Positions 14,821 to 22,029 of a stretch of DNA of 22,345 nt are shown in pieces (within the stretch, counting starts at the first letter, position 1; every line of letters begins with the position of its first letter). A program made the position numbers and the translations under genes. The DNA comes from CAVPGH01 sp046726955. Lineage in GTDB: Bacteria; Acidobacteriota; Vicinamibacteria; Fen-336. The DNA lies in the NCBI GenBank assembly GCA_046726955.1, contig JBKPBQ010000370.1:1-22345 (forward strand). The letters run 5' to 3'. Below the pieces are notes generated by a model. The model did no database searches, had not been told where the DNA came from, and saw nothing but the letters and a program-made list of their open reading frames with translations.

Positions 14821-16860
14821 TCACCAGACCTGGCAGATCTCTTCCCGCACCATCGCCGATCCCGGCTTGCAGGCGAAGGCGTCGCGGAACTCCGGCATGT
14901 TCACCACGACGCCGTTGACGCGCCACCGGTTCGGCGAGTGGGGGTCGGTCTGCGCGCGCAGGCGCGCCTCCTCGTCCCGCACCGAGCCGCACGCCCACTG
15001 CGCCAGGCCGACGAAGAAGCGCTGGTCGGGGGTGAGGCCGTCCTTCGGCGCGAGCTCCTGGCCGCGGGTCGCCTCCTTCCAGGCGAGGTAGGCGATGATC
15101 GTCCCCCCGAGGTCGGCCACGTCTTCGCCCAGCGTCAGGCGGCTGTTGATCTTGATGTCGTCCACGACGGGGTACTGCGCGTACTGGTCGGCGATGCAGC
15201 TCGTCCGCTTCTCGAACTCCTTGGCGTCGGCCTCGGTCCACCAGTCCGTCAGGTTGCCGCGCGCGTCGAACTGCCGACCCTGGTCGTCGAAGCCGTGCGT
15301 GAGCTCGTGGCCGATCGTGGAGCCGGTGTCGCCGTAGCTCGGGGCGAGGTCGAGCTTGAGGTCGAGGAGCGGAGGGAGGAGGATCCCCGCCGGGAAGTTC
15401 ATGTCGTTCATCGACGCGTTGTAGTACGCGTTGACGGTGGGCGGCGTCATCGTCCACTCCCCGCGGTCCACGGGCCGGTCGATCTTGGCGAGCTGCCGCC
15501 GGCTCTCGAAGGTGGTGGCCCGGCGCACGTTGCCCACGAGGTCGCCGCGCTCGACGCGCAGCGTGGCGTAGTCGCGCCAGCGATCCGGGTAGCCCACCTT
15601 GTTGCGCATGGCCGCGAGCTTCTCGAGCGCCTTCGCCTTGGTGGCCTCGCCCATCCAGGTCAGCCCGCGGATCCGCCTCTCCATCGCCTTCTCGATCTGC
15701 TCGACCATGTCCACCGTCGCCTGCTTGGCCTCCGGCGGGAAGACGCGGGCCACGAACACGCGCCCGAGCGCCTCCCCGAGGTCGCGGTCCACGTAGCCCA
15801 CGCAGCGCTTCCAGCGCGGCTGCTGCTCCTTGGACCCAGTGAGGACGCCGCCGTAGAAGTCGAAGTTGGCCTTCACGAAGGGGGCGGAGAGGTAGCGGGC
15901 CCGCGAGTGCACGAGGGCCCATCGGAGGTACGTCTTCCATTCTCCGAGCGGCCGCGCGGCGAGGCTCTTCTCCACCTCCTTCAGGAACTCCGGCTGGGTC
16001 ACGACGAGGTCCTTCACCTGCGCGACGCCCGCCTCGCGGAGGTAGTCGTCCCAGCGGAAGCTCGGCGTGAGCGCCTGCAGCTCCGTCCGCGACATCGGGT
16101 GGTACGTCTTGTAGGGGTCGCGCAGCTCCACGCGCGTGAGCGAGACCCGGGCGAGTGCCGTCTCGATTCCCATCACGGTCTGCTCGTTCGCAGCGGCGCG
16201 CGCGAGGGGGTCGCCGAGGAGGCCGAACATCGTGCGCAGGTGCGCGCGGTACTTGTCGCGGATCTCCTGGGAGCGCTCGTCGTCCTTTACGTAGTAGTCG
16301 CGGTCGGGCAGGCCGAGGCCGCCCGCGAAAACGTAGAACACGACCCGGCTCGAGTCCTTGCGGTCCTGGTCGGAACCCGAGCCGAAGAGCATGCCCGCCG
16401 AATCCATCGCGAGGTGGAGCCGGCCGAGCAGCGCGCCGAGCTCCGCGATCGAACGCATGCCGTCGATCGCGGCGAGGTCCTCGCGGAGCGGGGCCGCCCC
16501 CGCGCGGTCGGCCGCGGCCTCGTCCATGCACGCGGCGAAGTAGTCCCCGACCTTCTGCTCGTCGGCGGTTCGCGATCGGCTCTCCGCCGCGCTCTTCAGG
16601 ATGCCCCACAGGAAGCGGAGGTTCTCGTCCTGGAGCTTCGAGTAGACCTCCCAGCTCGACTGGTCGGGAGGGATCGGGTTCGCGCGGTTCCACCCGCCGC
16701 ACGAGTACTCGAAGAAGTCGGTGCAGGGGTCCACCGACCGATCCATGGCCGCGACGTCCAGGCTCGGCGTGTAGGGCAGCGATGTGAGCGGTGTCTCGTC
16801 GGCGGCGGCGGCCGACGCCGCACCCAGGGCGAGCACGAGGAGGAGGCTCTTGAAGGTCAT
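14821..16860 (-). CDS. Exported M13-family zinc metallopeptidase (neprilysin/PepO-like)
   Basis: Protein of 679 residues, the usual M13 length. A signal peptide (about 1-20, ending AAAA-DE) directs it out of the cytoplasm. The N-terminal lobe has MDRSVDPCTDFFEYSCGGW, and the catalytic lobe has the substrate-binding NAYYN (477-481), HELTH (518-522) and the third ligand in GEDVADLGG (Glu579, Asp583). The C-terminus reads CQVW, like the Cys-x-x-Trp end of neprilysin. Bacterial M13 enzymes cleave short peptides, probably for nutrient use. A frame in the same orientation extends further upstream to 16971, but the signal peptide supports the ATG at 16860. TACCGT lies exactly seven bases before this ATG, hinting at a leaderless transcript. 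It is the first gene of the operon that ends with the amidase. Confidence 0.96.
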   Translation of the reverse strand: MTFKSLLLVLALGAASAAAADETPLTSLPYTPSLDVAAMDRSVDPCTDFFEYSCGGWNRANPIPPDQSSWEVYSKLQDENLRFLWGILKSAAESRSRTADEQKVGDYFAACMDEAAADRAGAAPLREDLAAIDGMRSIAELGALLGRLHLAMDSAGMLFGSGSDQDRKDSSRVVFYVFAGGLGLPDRDYYVKDDERSQEIRDKYRAHLRTMFGLLGDPLARAAANEQTVMGIETALARVSLTRVELRDPYKTYHPMSRTELQALTPSFRWDDYLREAGVAQVKDLVVTQPEFLKEVEKSLAARPLGEWKTYLRWALVHSRARYLSAPFVKANFDFYGGVLTGSKEQQPRWKRCVGYVDRDLGEALGRVFVARVFPPEAKQATVDMVEQIEKAMERRIRGLTWMGEATKAKALEKLAAMRNKVGYPDRWRDYATLRVERGDLVGNVRRATTFESRRQLAKIDRPVDRGEWTMTPPTVNAYYNASMNDMNFPAGILLPPLLDLKLDLAPSYGDTGSTIGHELTHGFDDQGRQFDARGNLTDWWTEADAKEFEKRTSCIADQYAQYPVVDDIKINSRLTLGEDVADLGGTIIAYLAWKEATRGQELAPKDGLTPDQRFFVGLAQWACGSVRDEEARLRAQTDPHSPNRWRVNGVVVNMPEFRDAFACKPGSAMVREEICQVW

Positions 16861-16867
16861 GCCGGGG

Positions 16868-16873
16868 ACGGTA
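16868..16873 (-). promoter_or_regulatory. Possible -10 box of the M13 peptidase gene
   Basis: TACCGT on the minus strand, seven bases before the ATG, would start transcription at or near the initiation codon. No clear -35 is seen. The 97-bp gap to the divergent MocR gene must hold the promoters of both. Confidence 0.3.
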
Positions 16874-16937
16874 GCAGAAAGGGCCCGGCGCGCGCGATCC
16901 AGGAATTTGAAAGGGCGGCGCGCCTGGCTCCTGTTGG

Positions 16938-16943
16938 TATGAT
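16938..16943 (+). promoter_or_regulatory. Possible -10 box of the MocR gene
   Basis: TATGAT lies 14 bases before the GTG start, giving a very short leader. A TTGAAA at 16907-16912 is too far away (25 bp) to be a normal -35. Confidence 0.35.
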
Positions 16944-16957
16944 CGCCGGACCCGAAC

Positions 16958-18421
16958 GTGCTGATCCGCATCGATCCCCGCTCGCGCGGCGCGCTGCAGC
17001 GGCAGATCTATTCCGAGATCCGCCGGGCGATCGTGGACGGCGTGCTCGAGCCCGGGGAGCGGCTCCTCTCCTCGCGCGCGCTCGCCGCGGACCTCGGCGT
17101 CTCGCGGACGACGAGCCTCCTTGCCCTCGAGCAGCTGCTGGCGGAGGGCTACCTCACCACCCGCCCCGGCTCGGGGACCTTCGTGGCCCGCGACCTGCCG
17201 GACGATCCGTCGCCGCTCGGGACCTCGGGACCGGGGCGGACGCCGCGGCATCCTCCCCTGTCGCGTCGCGGGGAGGCGCTCGCCGCGGCGCGGCCCGCGG
17301 CCCGGCGCATCGAGGTGGGGCCGCCGCGGCCGTTCCGGATCGGCACTCCCGCGGTCGACCTCTTCCCGATCCGCCTCTGGTCGCAGCTCTCGTCGCGGCG
17401 CCTCCGCTCGGCGACACCTTCCCAGCTCGACTACGGAGAGGCCGCGGGCTTCCCCGCGCTGCGCGAGGCGATCGCCGAGCACGTGCGCTCCGCCCGCGGC
17501 ACGCGGTGCGACGCCCGCCAGGTCTTCGTAGTGGCCGGCGCGCAGTGCGCGCTCGACCTCGCCTGCCGCCTGCTCCTCGACCCCGGCGACGAGGCGTGGA
17601 TGGAGGAGCCGGGCTTCCCGGGCGCGCGGAGCGCGCTCGTAGGAGCGGGAGCGCGCATCCACCCCGTGCGGGTGGACGGCGAGGGCCTCGACGTCGAGGC
17701 CGGCGCGAAGCGCGCCCCTCGCGCGCGGCTCGTCGTCGTCACGCCCTCGCACCAGTTCCCTCTAGGGGTGCCGATGAGCGTACCGCGCCGGCTCGCCCTT
17801 CTCCGCTGGGCGCGCGCCGCCAATGCCTGGGTGCTCGAGGACGACTACGACAGCGAGTTCCGGTACGGGGCGCCCCCCATACCGTGCCTGCACGGCCTGG
17901 ACGCGGAAGGTCGCGTCGTCTACGTGGGCAGCTTCAGCAAGACGCTCTTCCCCTCGCTACGCCTCGGGTTCGTGATCGTGCCCCCGGACCTGCGCGATCG
18001 CGTGCTCGCGGTCCGCGTCTCGTCCGACGTGCACCCGCCGCTCCTCGACCAGGCGGTGCTCGCGGACTTCATCCTCGCGGGCCACTACGCGCGTCACCTC
18101 CGACGGATGCGCGCGGCCTACCGCGAGCGGCTGGAGGCGCTCCGCGGCGCCGCCGAGCGCCGGTGCGGGGGGGCGCTGCGGTTGCGCGAAACGCGCACGG
18201 GGCTGCACGCCGTGGCCGATCTCGCGGACGCCGACGCCCGGCGCGTTTCTGCCGAGGCGGCGTCGCGCGGGGTCGAGGTCATGCCCCTCGCCGCCTACTT
18301 CTACGGGCGCGGCAAGGCCCCGAACGCGCTCGTGCTCGGCTTCGGCGCCGCCCGGCCGGAGGCGATCGAGACCGGGATGGAGCGGCTCGCAGAGGCCATC
18401 GCCGCAGCCCGCCGCGGCTGA
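16958..18421 (+). CDS. MocR/PdxR-family transcription regulator (GntR-type HTH plus aminotransferase-like domain)
   Basis: Protein of 487 residues. A winged helix of the GntR type covers about 5-77 (IYSEIRRAIVDGVLEPGERLLSSRALA-like, then VSRTTSLLALEQLLAEGYLTTRPGSGTFV). A linker leads to a class-I aminotransferase-like domain from about 125, with DDYDSEF at 295-301 and the pyridoxal-phosphate lysine Lys328 in GSFSKTLFPSLRLGF. MocR proteins sense amino acids, vitamin B6 or amines and often control a divergent gene. Here the divergent neighbour is the M13 peptidase operon, 97 bp away, which is a plausible target (inference). The start is GTG at 16958, which is the first start in frame after the -10 box; no ribosome site is obvious. 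Confidence 0.93.
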   Translation: MLIRIDPRSRGALQRQIYSEIRRAIVDGVLEPGERLLSSRALAADLGVSRTTSLLALEQLLAEGYLTTRPGSGTFVARDLPDDPSPLGTSGPGRTPRHPPLSRRGEALAAARPAARRIEVGPPRPFRIGTPAVDLFPIRLWSQLSSRRLRSATPSQLDYGEAAGFPALREAIAEHVRSARGTRCDARQVFVVAGAQCALDLACRLLLDPGDEAWMEEPGFPGARSALVGAGARIHPVRVDGEGLDVEAGAKRAPRARLVVVTPSHQFPLGVPMSVPRRLALLRWARAANAWVLEDDYDSEFRYGAPPIPCLHGLDAEGRVVYVGSFSKTLFPSLRLGFVIVPPDLRDRVLAVRVSSDVHPPLLDQAVLADFILAGHYARHLRRMRAAYRERLEALRGAAERRCGGALRLRETRTGLHAVADLADADARRVSAEAASRGVEVMPLAAYFYGRGKAPNALVLGFGAARPEAIETGMERLAEAIAAARRG

Positions 18422-18451
18422 GCCGTCCTCGGCGCGAGACGCACACGGCGC

Positions 18452-18480
18452 TTGGCGGGGCGGCGGCCCTGGTCCATACT
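18452..18480 (+). promoter_or_regulatory. Promoter of the sigma factor/kinase 3 operon
   Basis: TTGGCG (18452-18457) and CATACT (18475-18480) are exactly 17 bp apart in the 77-bp gap after the MocR gene. The 12-mer CTGGTCCATACT at 18469-18480 also occurs upstream of the SulP gene. Transcription would start about 12 bp before the GTG. Confidence 0.5.
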
Positions 18481-18498
18481 CCTTCCACCAGATCCAAG

Positions 18499-19212
18499 GT
18501 GCGCTTCGAAACCACGAACTGGAGCGTCATCGTCGAGGCGACGACGGGGGACTCCTCTGCCGCCCGCGCCGCGCTCGCCGCGCTCTGCCAGAGCTACTGG
18601 CCTCCCATCTACGCCTTCATCCGCAGCAAGGGCCACTCCTCGACGGACGCGGAGGACCTCACGCAGGCCTACTTCGAGCGGTTCCTCGAGAAGCGGTACC
18701 TCGACGACTTCCGGCCCGAGATCGGCCGCTTCCGCACGTTCCTCCGCGCCTCCGTCGCGCACTTCCTGGCCAACGAGTGGGACCGCGAGCGGGCGCAGAA
18801 GCGGGGCGGCGGGCAGATCGTACTCTCGCTCGACGTCGAGGAGGCGGAGGACCGCTGGCGGCGCGAGCCCGTGGATCGCCTGACTCCGGAGGCGATCTTC
18901 GAGCGGCAGTGGGCGGCGGCGATGCTCGCGCGCTGCTTGAAGCGCCTGCGGGACGAGCACGACGAGCCCGAGCGGCAGACCCGCTTCGAGAAGCTGAAGC
19001 CCTTCCTCGTGACCGGAGAGTCGGACGGAGGGTACGAGAAGCTCGCCCTCGAGCTCGGCACGACCGAGGCGGCGGTCCGCGTGGCCGTGCATCGGCTACG
19101 CAAGCGCTTCTGCGCCGTCGTGCGCGAGGAGGTCACGCGCACCGTGGCCAGTCCGGCGGACGTGGACGCGGAGATCCGGTGGCTCCTCACCACGGTGAGG
19201 GCGGCGGGATGA
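18499..19212 (+). CDS. ECF-type RNA polymerase sigma factor, kinase-associated
   Basis: Protein of 237 residues, longer than most ECF sigma factors. Region 2 is at about 30-100 (SYWPPIYAFIRSKG, then STDAEDLTQAYFERFLEK, then RFRTFLRASVAHFLANEWDRERAQKRGGG). A linker with LSLD follows. Region 4 with its helix-turn-helix is at about 150-210 (LGTTEAAVRVAVHRLRKRF). A short C-terminal tail (DVDAEIRWLL) is typical of the sigma group found in Planctomycetes and Acidobacteria next to Ser/Thr kinases. The GTG start is the only good choice. The stop overlaps the start of kinase 3 (ATGA), so the two are translationally coupled. No anti-sigma gene is present, so kinase 3 may control it by phosphorylation (inference, as for EcfP/PknT of Vibrio). 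Confidence 0.93.
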   Translation: MRFETTNWSVIVEATTGDSSAARAALAALCQSYWPPIYAFIRSKGHSSTDAEDLTQAYFERFLEKRYLDDFRPEIGRFRTFLRASVAHFLANEWDRERAQKRGGGQIVLSLDVEEAEDRWRREPVDRLTPEAIFERQWAAAMLARCLKRLRDEHDEPERQTRFEKLKPFLVTGESDGGYEKLALELGTTEAAVRVAVHRLRKRFCAVVREEVTRTVASPADVDAEIRWLLTTVRAAG

Positions 19213-20966
19213 GCGAGCCGAGCTGCCAGCAGTGCGGGACGGTCCTCACCGGCAGCGGGTGCGTGGAGGGCCTCTGCTCGGGCTGCCTGCTCCTCGTCGC
19301 CCTGCGCGAGCCGAGCGCGGAGCCCCCGGAGTCCGGCGCCGCCACGGCGACGCGCCCCCCACGCACGGACCACGGGACGAGGGAATCGAATCGAGAGACG
19401 TCGGGGCCGCGAATGCTCTCGCCCCTCGCCTCCGGAGTCGCCGCCCCCGCCTGGACCATGCCTGCGGAGCTCCTCCGCCAGGCGGCCCGGCGGCTCGCGC
19501 TCGCCGCCTTCGCGTTTGCTCTCGGCCTCGCGGTCAGCATCATCGTCAACAACCTGGTGGCCGCCCTCAGCTGGAGCCACCACTCGCACCTCTACGTCAA
19601 GAACGTCGTCGACGGCGTGATCGTGGTGATCTCCGCGGCCATGGCCTATGCCGCGCGAACGGGTGCGCTCGCGCCCCGCCGCCTGCTCGTGGCCGGCCTC
19701 GTCTACGAGGTCGTGATCGCGCTCGGGATCTCGATCAGCGATCACCTCGAGCCGATGTCCTCCGACCAGCCCCTCCAGACGATCTCGTGGCTCTGCCTCG
19801 TGATCGCCATCTTCCCGCTGATCGTGCCCGCGCCCCCGCGGTGGACGCTCATCGCCTCCATGGTCTCTGCGACCACGTGGCCCCTCGTCTACACCGTGAG
19901 CGTCGTCGCCGGCAATCCCCCGGCTCCCTTCCCGGTGGCGCTCATCAACACCCTCGAGATCTACAGCGCGGTCGCCATCGCCCTCTTCACCACCTTCGTC
20001 ATCCGGCGCCTCCAGGAGCTCGGCTGCTACCAGCTCGTGGAGCGGCTGGACAAGGGCGGGATGGGAGAGATCTGGCGGGCCCGCCACCGCATGCTCGCGC
20101 GGCCCGTCGCGATCAAGCTGATCCGCGCCGATCTCCTGGGAGCGAGGACGCCATCGGAGGCCTCGGCCCTAGTCGGCCGCTTCCAGCGCGAGGCGGAGGC
20201 CACCGCCGCCCTGCACTCCGCGCATACCGTCGCCCTCCACGACTTCGGCGTGACTCCGGAAGGCGTCTTCTACTACGCGATGGAGCTGCTCGACGGCCTC
20301 GACCTCGACACGCTCGTGCGGCGATTCGGTCCCCTGCCCCCCGAGCGGGTGATCCACCTGCTGGCCCAGGCCTGCGAGTCGCTCGAGGAGGCGCACTCCC
20401 AGGGCCTCATCCACCGCGACGTGAAGCCCGCCAACATCGTCACCTGCCACTGGGGCCACAAGTGGGACTTCGTGAAGGTCCTCGACTTCGGCCTCGTGAA
20501 GGCGGCGTGGAACCTCGGCGACGACGACCGGCTCACCACGGAAGGCGTGATCACGGGAACCCCCGCCTTCCTCGCGCCGGAGGCCGCGCTCGGCCGCCGC
20601 GACATCGACGCGCGCGTCGACATCTACGGCCTGGGGTGCGTGGCCTACTGGCTGCTCACCGGCCGCCGCCCCTTCGAGGGTGCGACGCCGATGGAAATGG
20701 TGCTCCACCACGTCAAGACCCCTCCCCTCCCCCCGTCCCAGCACGTGAGCACGCCGATCCCCTCGTCGCTCGAAGGACTCGTGCTCTCCTGCCTGGCCAA
20801 GGAGCCGGAAGCGCGTCCTCCTTCCGCGGAGTGGCTGGCCGACGAGCTCGTGCAGTGTCAGACCGCCCGGCCCTGGACCCCGTCGCGGGCGCGCCAGTGG
20901 TGGGAGGAGAACGCGGGGACGACCCCGCCCCGCGACACCACGCCCCCGAGGATCCCGGCGATCTAG
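19209..20966 (+). CDS. Membrane Ser/Thr kinase with N-terminal zinc ribbon and C-terminal kinase domain
   Basis: Protein of 585 residues. A short zinc-ribbon candidate lies at the start (CQQC at 6-9, CSGC at 23-26; extra Cys18). A polar linker leads to a membrane sensor of about five or six helices between 96 and 265. The kinase domain is at the C-terminus (about 274-550): Lys303, HRD at 402-404, DFG at 426-428, GTPAFLAPE after it. The Gly-rich loop reads LDKGGMGEIW, with Asp in place of the first Gly, so catalytic efficiency should be checked. The order zinc ribbon, membrane, kinase is the reverse of PknB. It is coupled to the sigma factor by the ATGA overlap. It ends only 12 bp from the convergent barrel gene. 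A control function over the sigma factor is inferred from the arrangement. Confidence 0.94.
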   Translation: MSEPSCQQCGTVLTGSGCVEGLCSGCLLLVALREPSAEPPESGAATATRPPRTDHGTRESNRETSGPRMLSPLASGVAAPAWTMPAELLRQAARRLALAAFAFALGLAVSIIVNNLVAALSWSHHSHLYVKNVVDGVIVVISAAMAYAARTGALAPRRLLVAGLVYEVVIALGISISDHLEPMSSDQPLQTISWLCLVIAIFPLIVPAPPRWTLIASMVSATTWPLVYTVSVVAGNPPAPFPVALINTLEIYSAVAIALFTTFVIRRLQELGCYQLVERLDKGGMGEIWRARHRMLARPVAIKLIRADLLGARTPSEASALVGRFQREAEATAALHSAHTVALHDFGVTPEGVFYYAMELLDGLDLDTLVRRFGPLPPERVIHLLAQACESLEEAHSQGLIHRDVKPANIVTCHWGHKWDFVKVLDFGLVKAAWNLGDDDRLTTEGVITGTPAFLAPEAALGRRDIDARVDIYGLGCVAYWLLTGRRPFEGATPMEMVLHHVKTPPLPPSQHVSTPIPSSLEGLVLSCLAKEPEARPPSAEWLADELVQCQTARPWTPSRARQWWEENAGTTPPRDTTPPRIPAI

Positions 20967-20978
20967 TCGGGGCGGGGG

Positions 20979-21977
20979 TCAACGCGCTCCCGCCGTCCGC
21001 AAGCCGCGCCCCACGTCGATCCCCGGTCCGCGCCGCGCCTCCCGGCTCCGCGACGGGCCGAAGTGGTAGGAGAACGACAGCCACGGGATCGGTAAGCCCT
21101 CGTCGAGGATCTCGGGCACGATCACGAAGCCCGCGTCCACGGAGATGCGGTTGGAGAAGAAGCGCAGCGCGAGGCCGAACGCCTGCTCGGAGAGAGGCCG
21201 GTCCAGGAAGAGCCAGTTCTCGCTGACGAAGGCGAGCCGGCGCCCGACGCTCGCCTCGCCTCCCACCATCAGGATCGGCTCGGAGCGCCAGCGCCGCCCG
21301 TTGCCCGTGTAGTGGCCGCGCGCGTCGAACTGGGGTTCCGATTCGGGTGTCGAGGCGAGCGCGAAGCCGAGGGTCAGCGATCGCGCGGGACGTCCGAAGG
21401 TCGTCACGCCGTAGGCGACGGCCGCCTCCAGATCGTCGCCGCCCTCTCCACCCTTCGTGTAGAGACCGCCGATCGAGAACGCCATCTTCTCGGACGGACG
21501 GAACGCGGCCTGGGCGGTGCCGTAGAAGAGCTGCTCGTCGAGCCCCAGCCCGGGGAGCATGGAGACGCCGCCCCCGACGTTGAGGTTCCTGGTCATCCCG
21601 TACGCGAACCCCGGAAAGAGCACGTCGTGGTTCGAGACGTAGCCGTTGCCCTTCCCGAGAGGCCGCCCGGTCGGCGCGAACATGAGCCGGGAGTCGTTGG
21701 GATCGGTGGGCGGGACGGCCGCCGCCGCCTCTCCACGCCTCCCTTGCTCGACGGTCGCGATGGTGTCGCGAGCGAGGCGCAGCTCGAGCCCGGATGCGGT
21801 CTGGATCGTGATCGCAACGTCGTCCTCCGTCGCGATCGTCCCCACGAGACGGCTGCCGTCCTTCAGGACGACCGTCACGCTCTCCGGCGCCTGCCGAGGA
21901 GCTTCTCCCGCGACGACGGGAGCGCTCGTCAGCAGTATCGTCGTCAGCAGCCACGCGCACACACTTCGTGTCGCCAT
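20979..21977 (-). CDS. Outer-membrane beta-barrel candidate with N-terminal small beta domain
   Basis: Protein of 332 residues with a signal peptide (about 1-24, ending VVAG-EA). Residues about 33-78 form a small beta domain of the kind found in many exported proteins (VTVVLKDGSRLVGTIATEDD). The remainder alternates short hydrophobic and aromatic strands (YGMTRNLNVGGGVS, SIGGLYTKGGEG, LTLGFALAST, WLSFSYHFGPS), consistent with a beta barrel whose last strand lies near YHF but whose tail adds about 25 residues. No enzyme motif is seen, so a transport, adhesion or structural role cannot be chosen. The ATG has GGGGAGG upstream, and this ribosome site can pair with CATCCTCC upstream of it. It follows the methyltransferase gene by 52 bp. 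Confidence 0.8.
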   Translation of the reverse strand: MATRSVCAWLLTTILLTSAPVVAGEAPRQAPESVTVVLKDGSRLVGTIATEDDVAITIQTASGLELRLARDTIATVEQGRRGEAAAAVPPTDPNDSRLMFAPTGRPLGKGNGYVSNHDVLFPGFAYGMTRNLNVGGGVSMLPGLGLDEQLFYGTAQAAFRPSEKMAFSIGGLYTKGGEGGDDLEAAVAYGVTTFGRPARSLTLGFALASTPESEPQFDARGHYTGNGRRWRSEPILMVGGEASVGRRLAFVSENWLFLDRPLSEQAFGLALRFFSNRISVDAGFVIVPEILDEGLPIPWLSFSYHFGPSRSREARRGPGIDVGRGLRTAGAR

Positions 21978-21979
21978 CG

Positions 21980-22010
21980 CATCCTCCCCGAGTCCACCTG
22001 CAGGAGGATG
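21980..22010 (-). promoter_or_regulatory. Hairpin that could hide the ribosome-binding site of the barrel gene
   Basis: On the minus strand CATCCTCC (22003-22010) pairs perfectly with GGAGGATG (21980-21987), with a 15-nt loop. GGAGG is the ribosome site of the gene starting at 21977. The hairpin would keep it closed unless something opens it. Confidence 0.4.
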
Positions 22011-22029
22011 AAGCGCCCGCCTCTGGATG

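Noticed and set aside
14810..17752. A 980-residue minus-strand frame
   Set aside because: It runs out of frame through the M13 gene and antisense to MocR, both of which have clear family motifs.
14764..19212. A single 1482-residue plus-strand frame
   Set aside because: Only its last 237 codons are the sigma factor; the rest is antisense to the M13 gene or out of frame with MocR.
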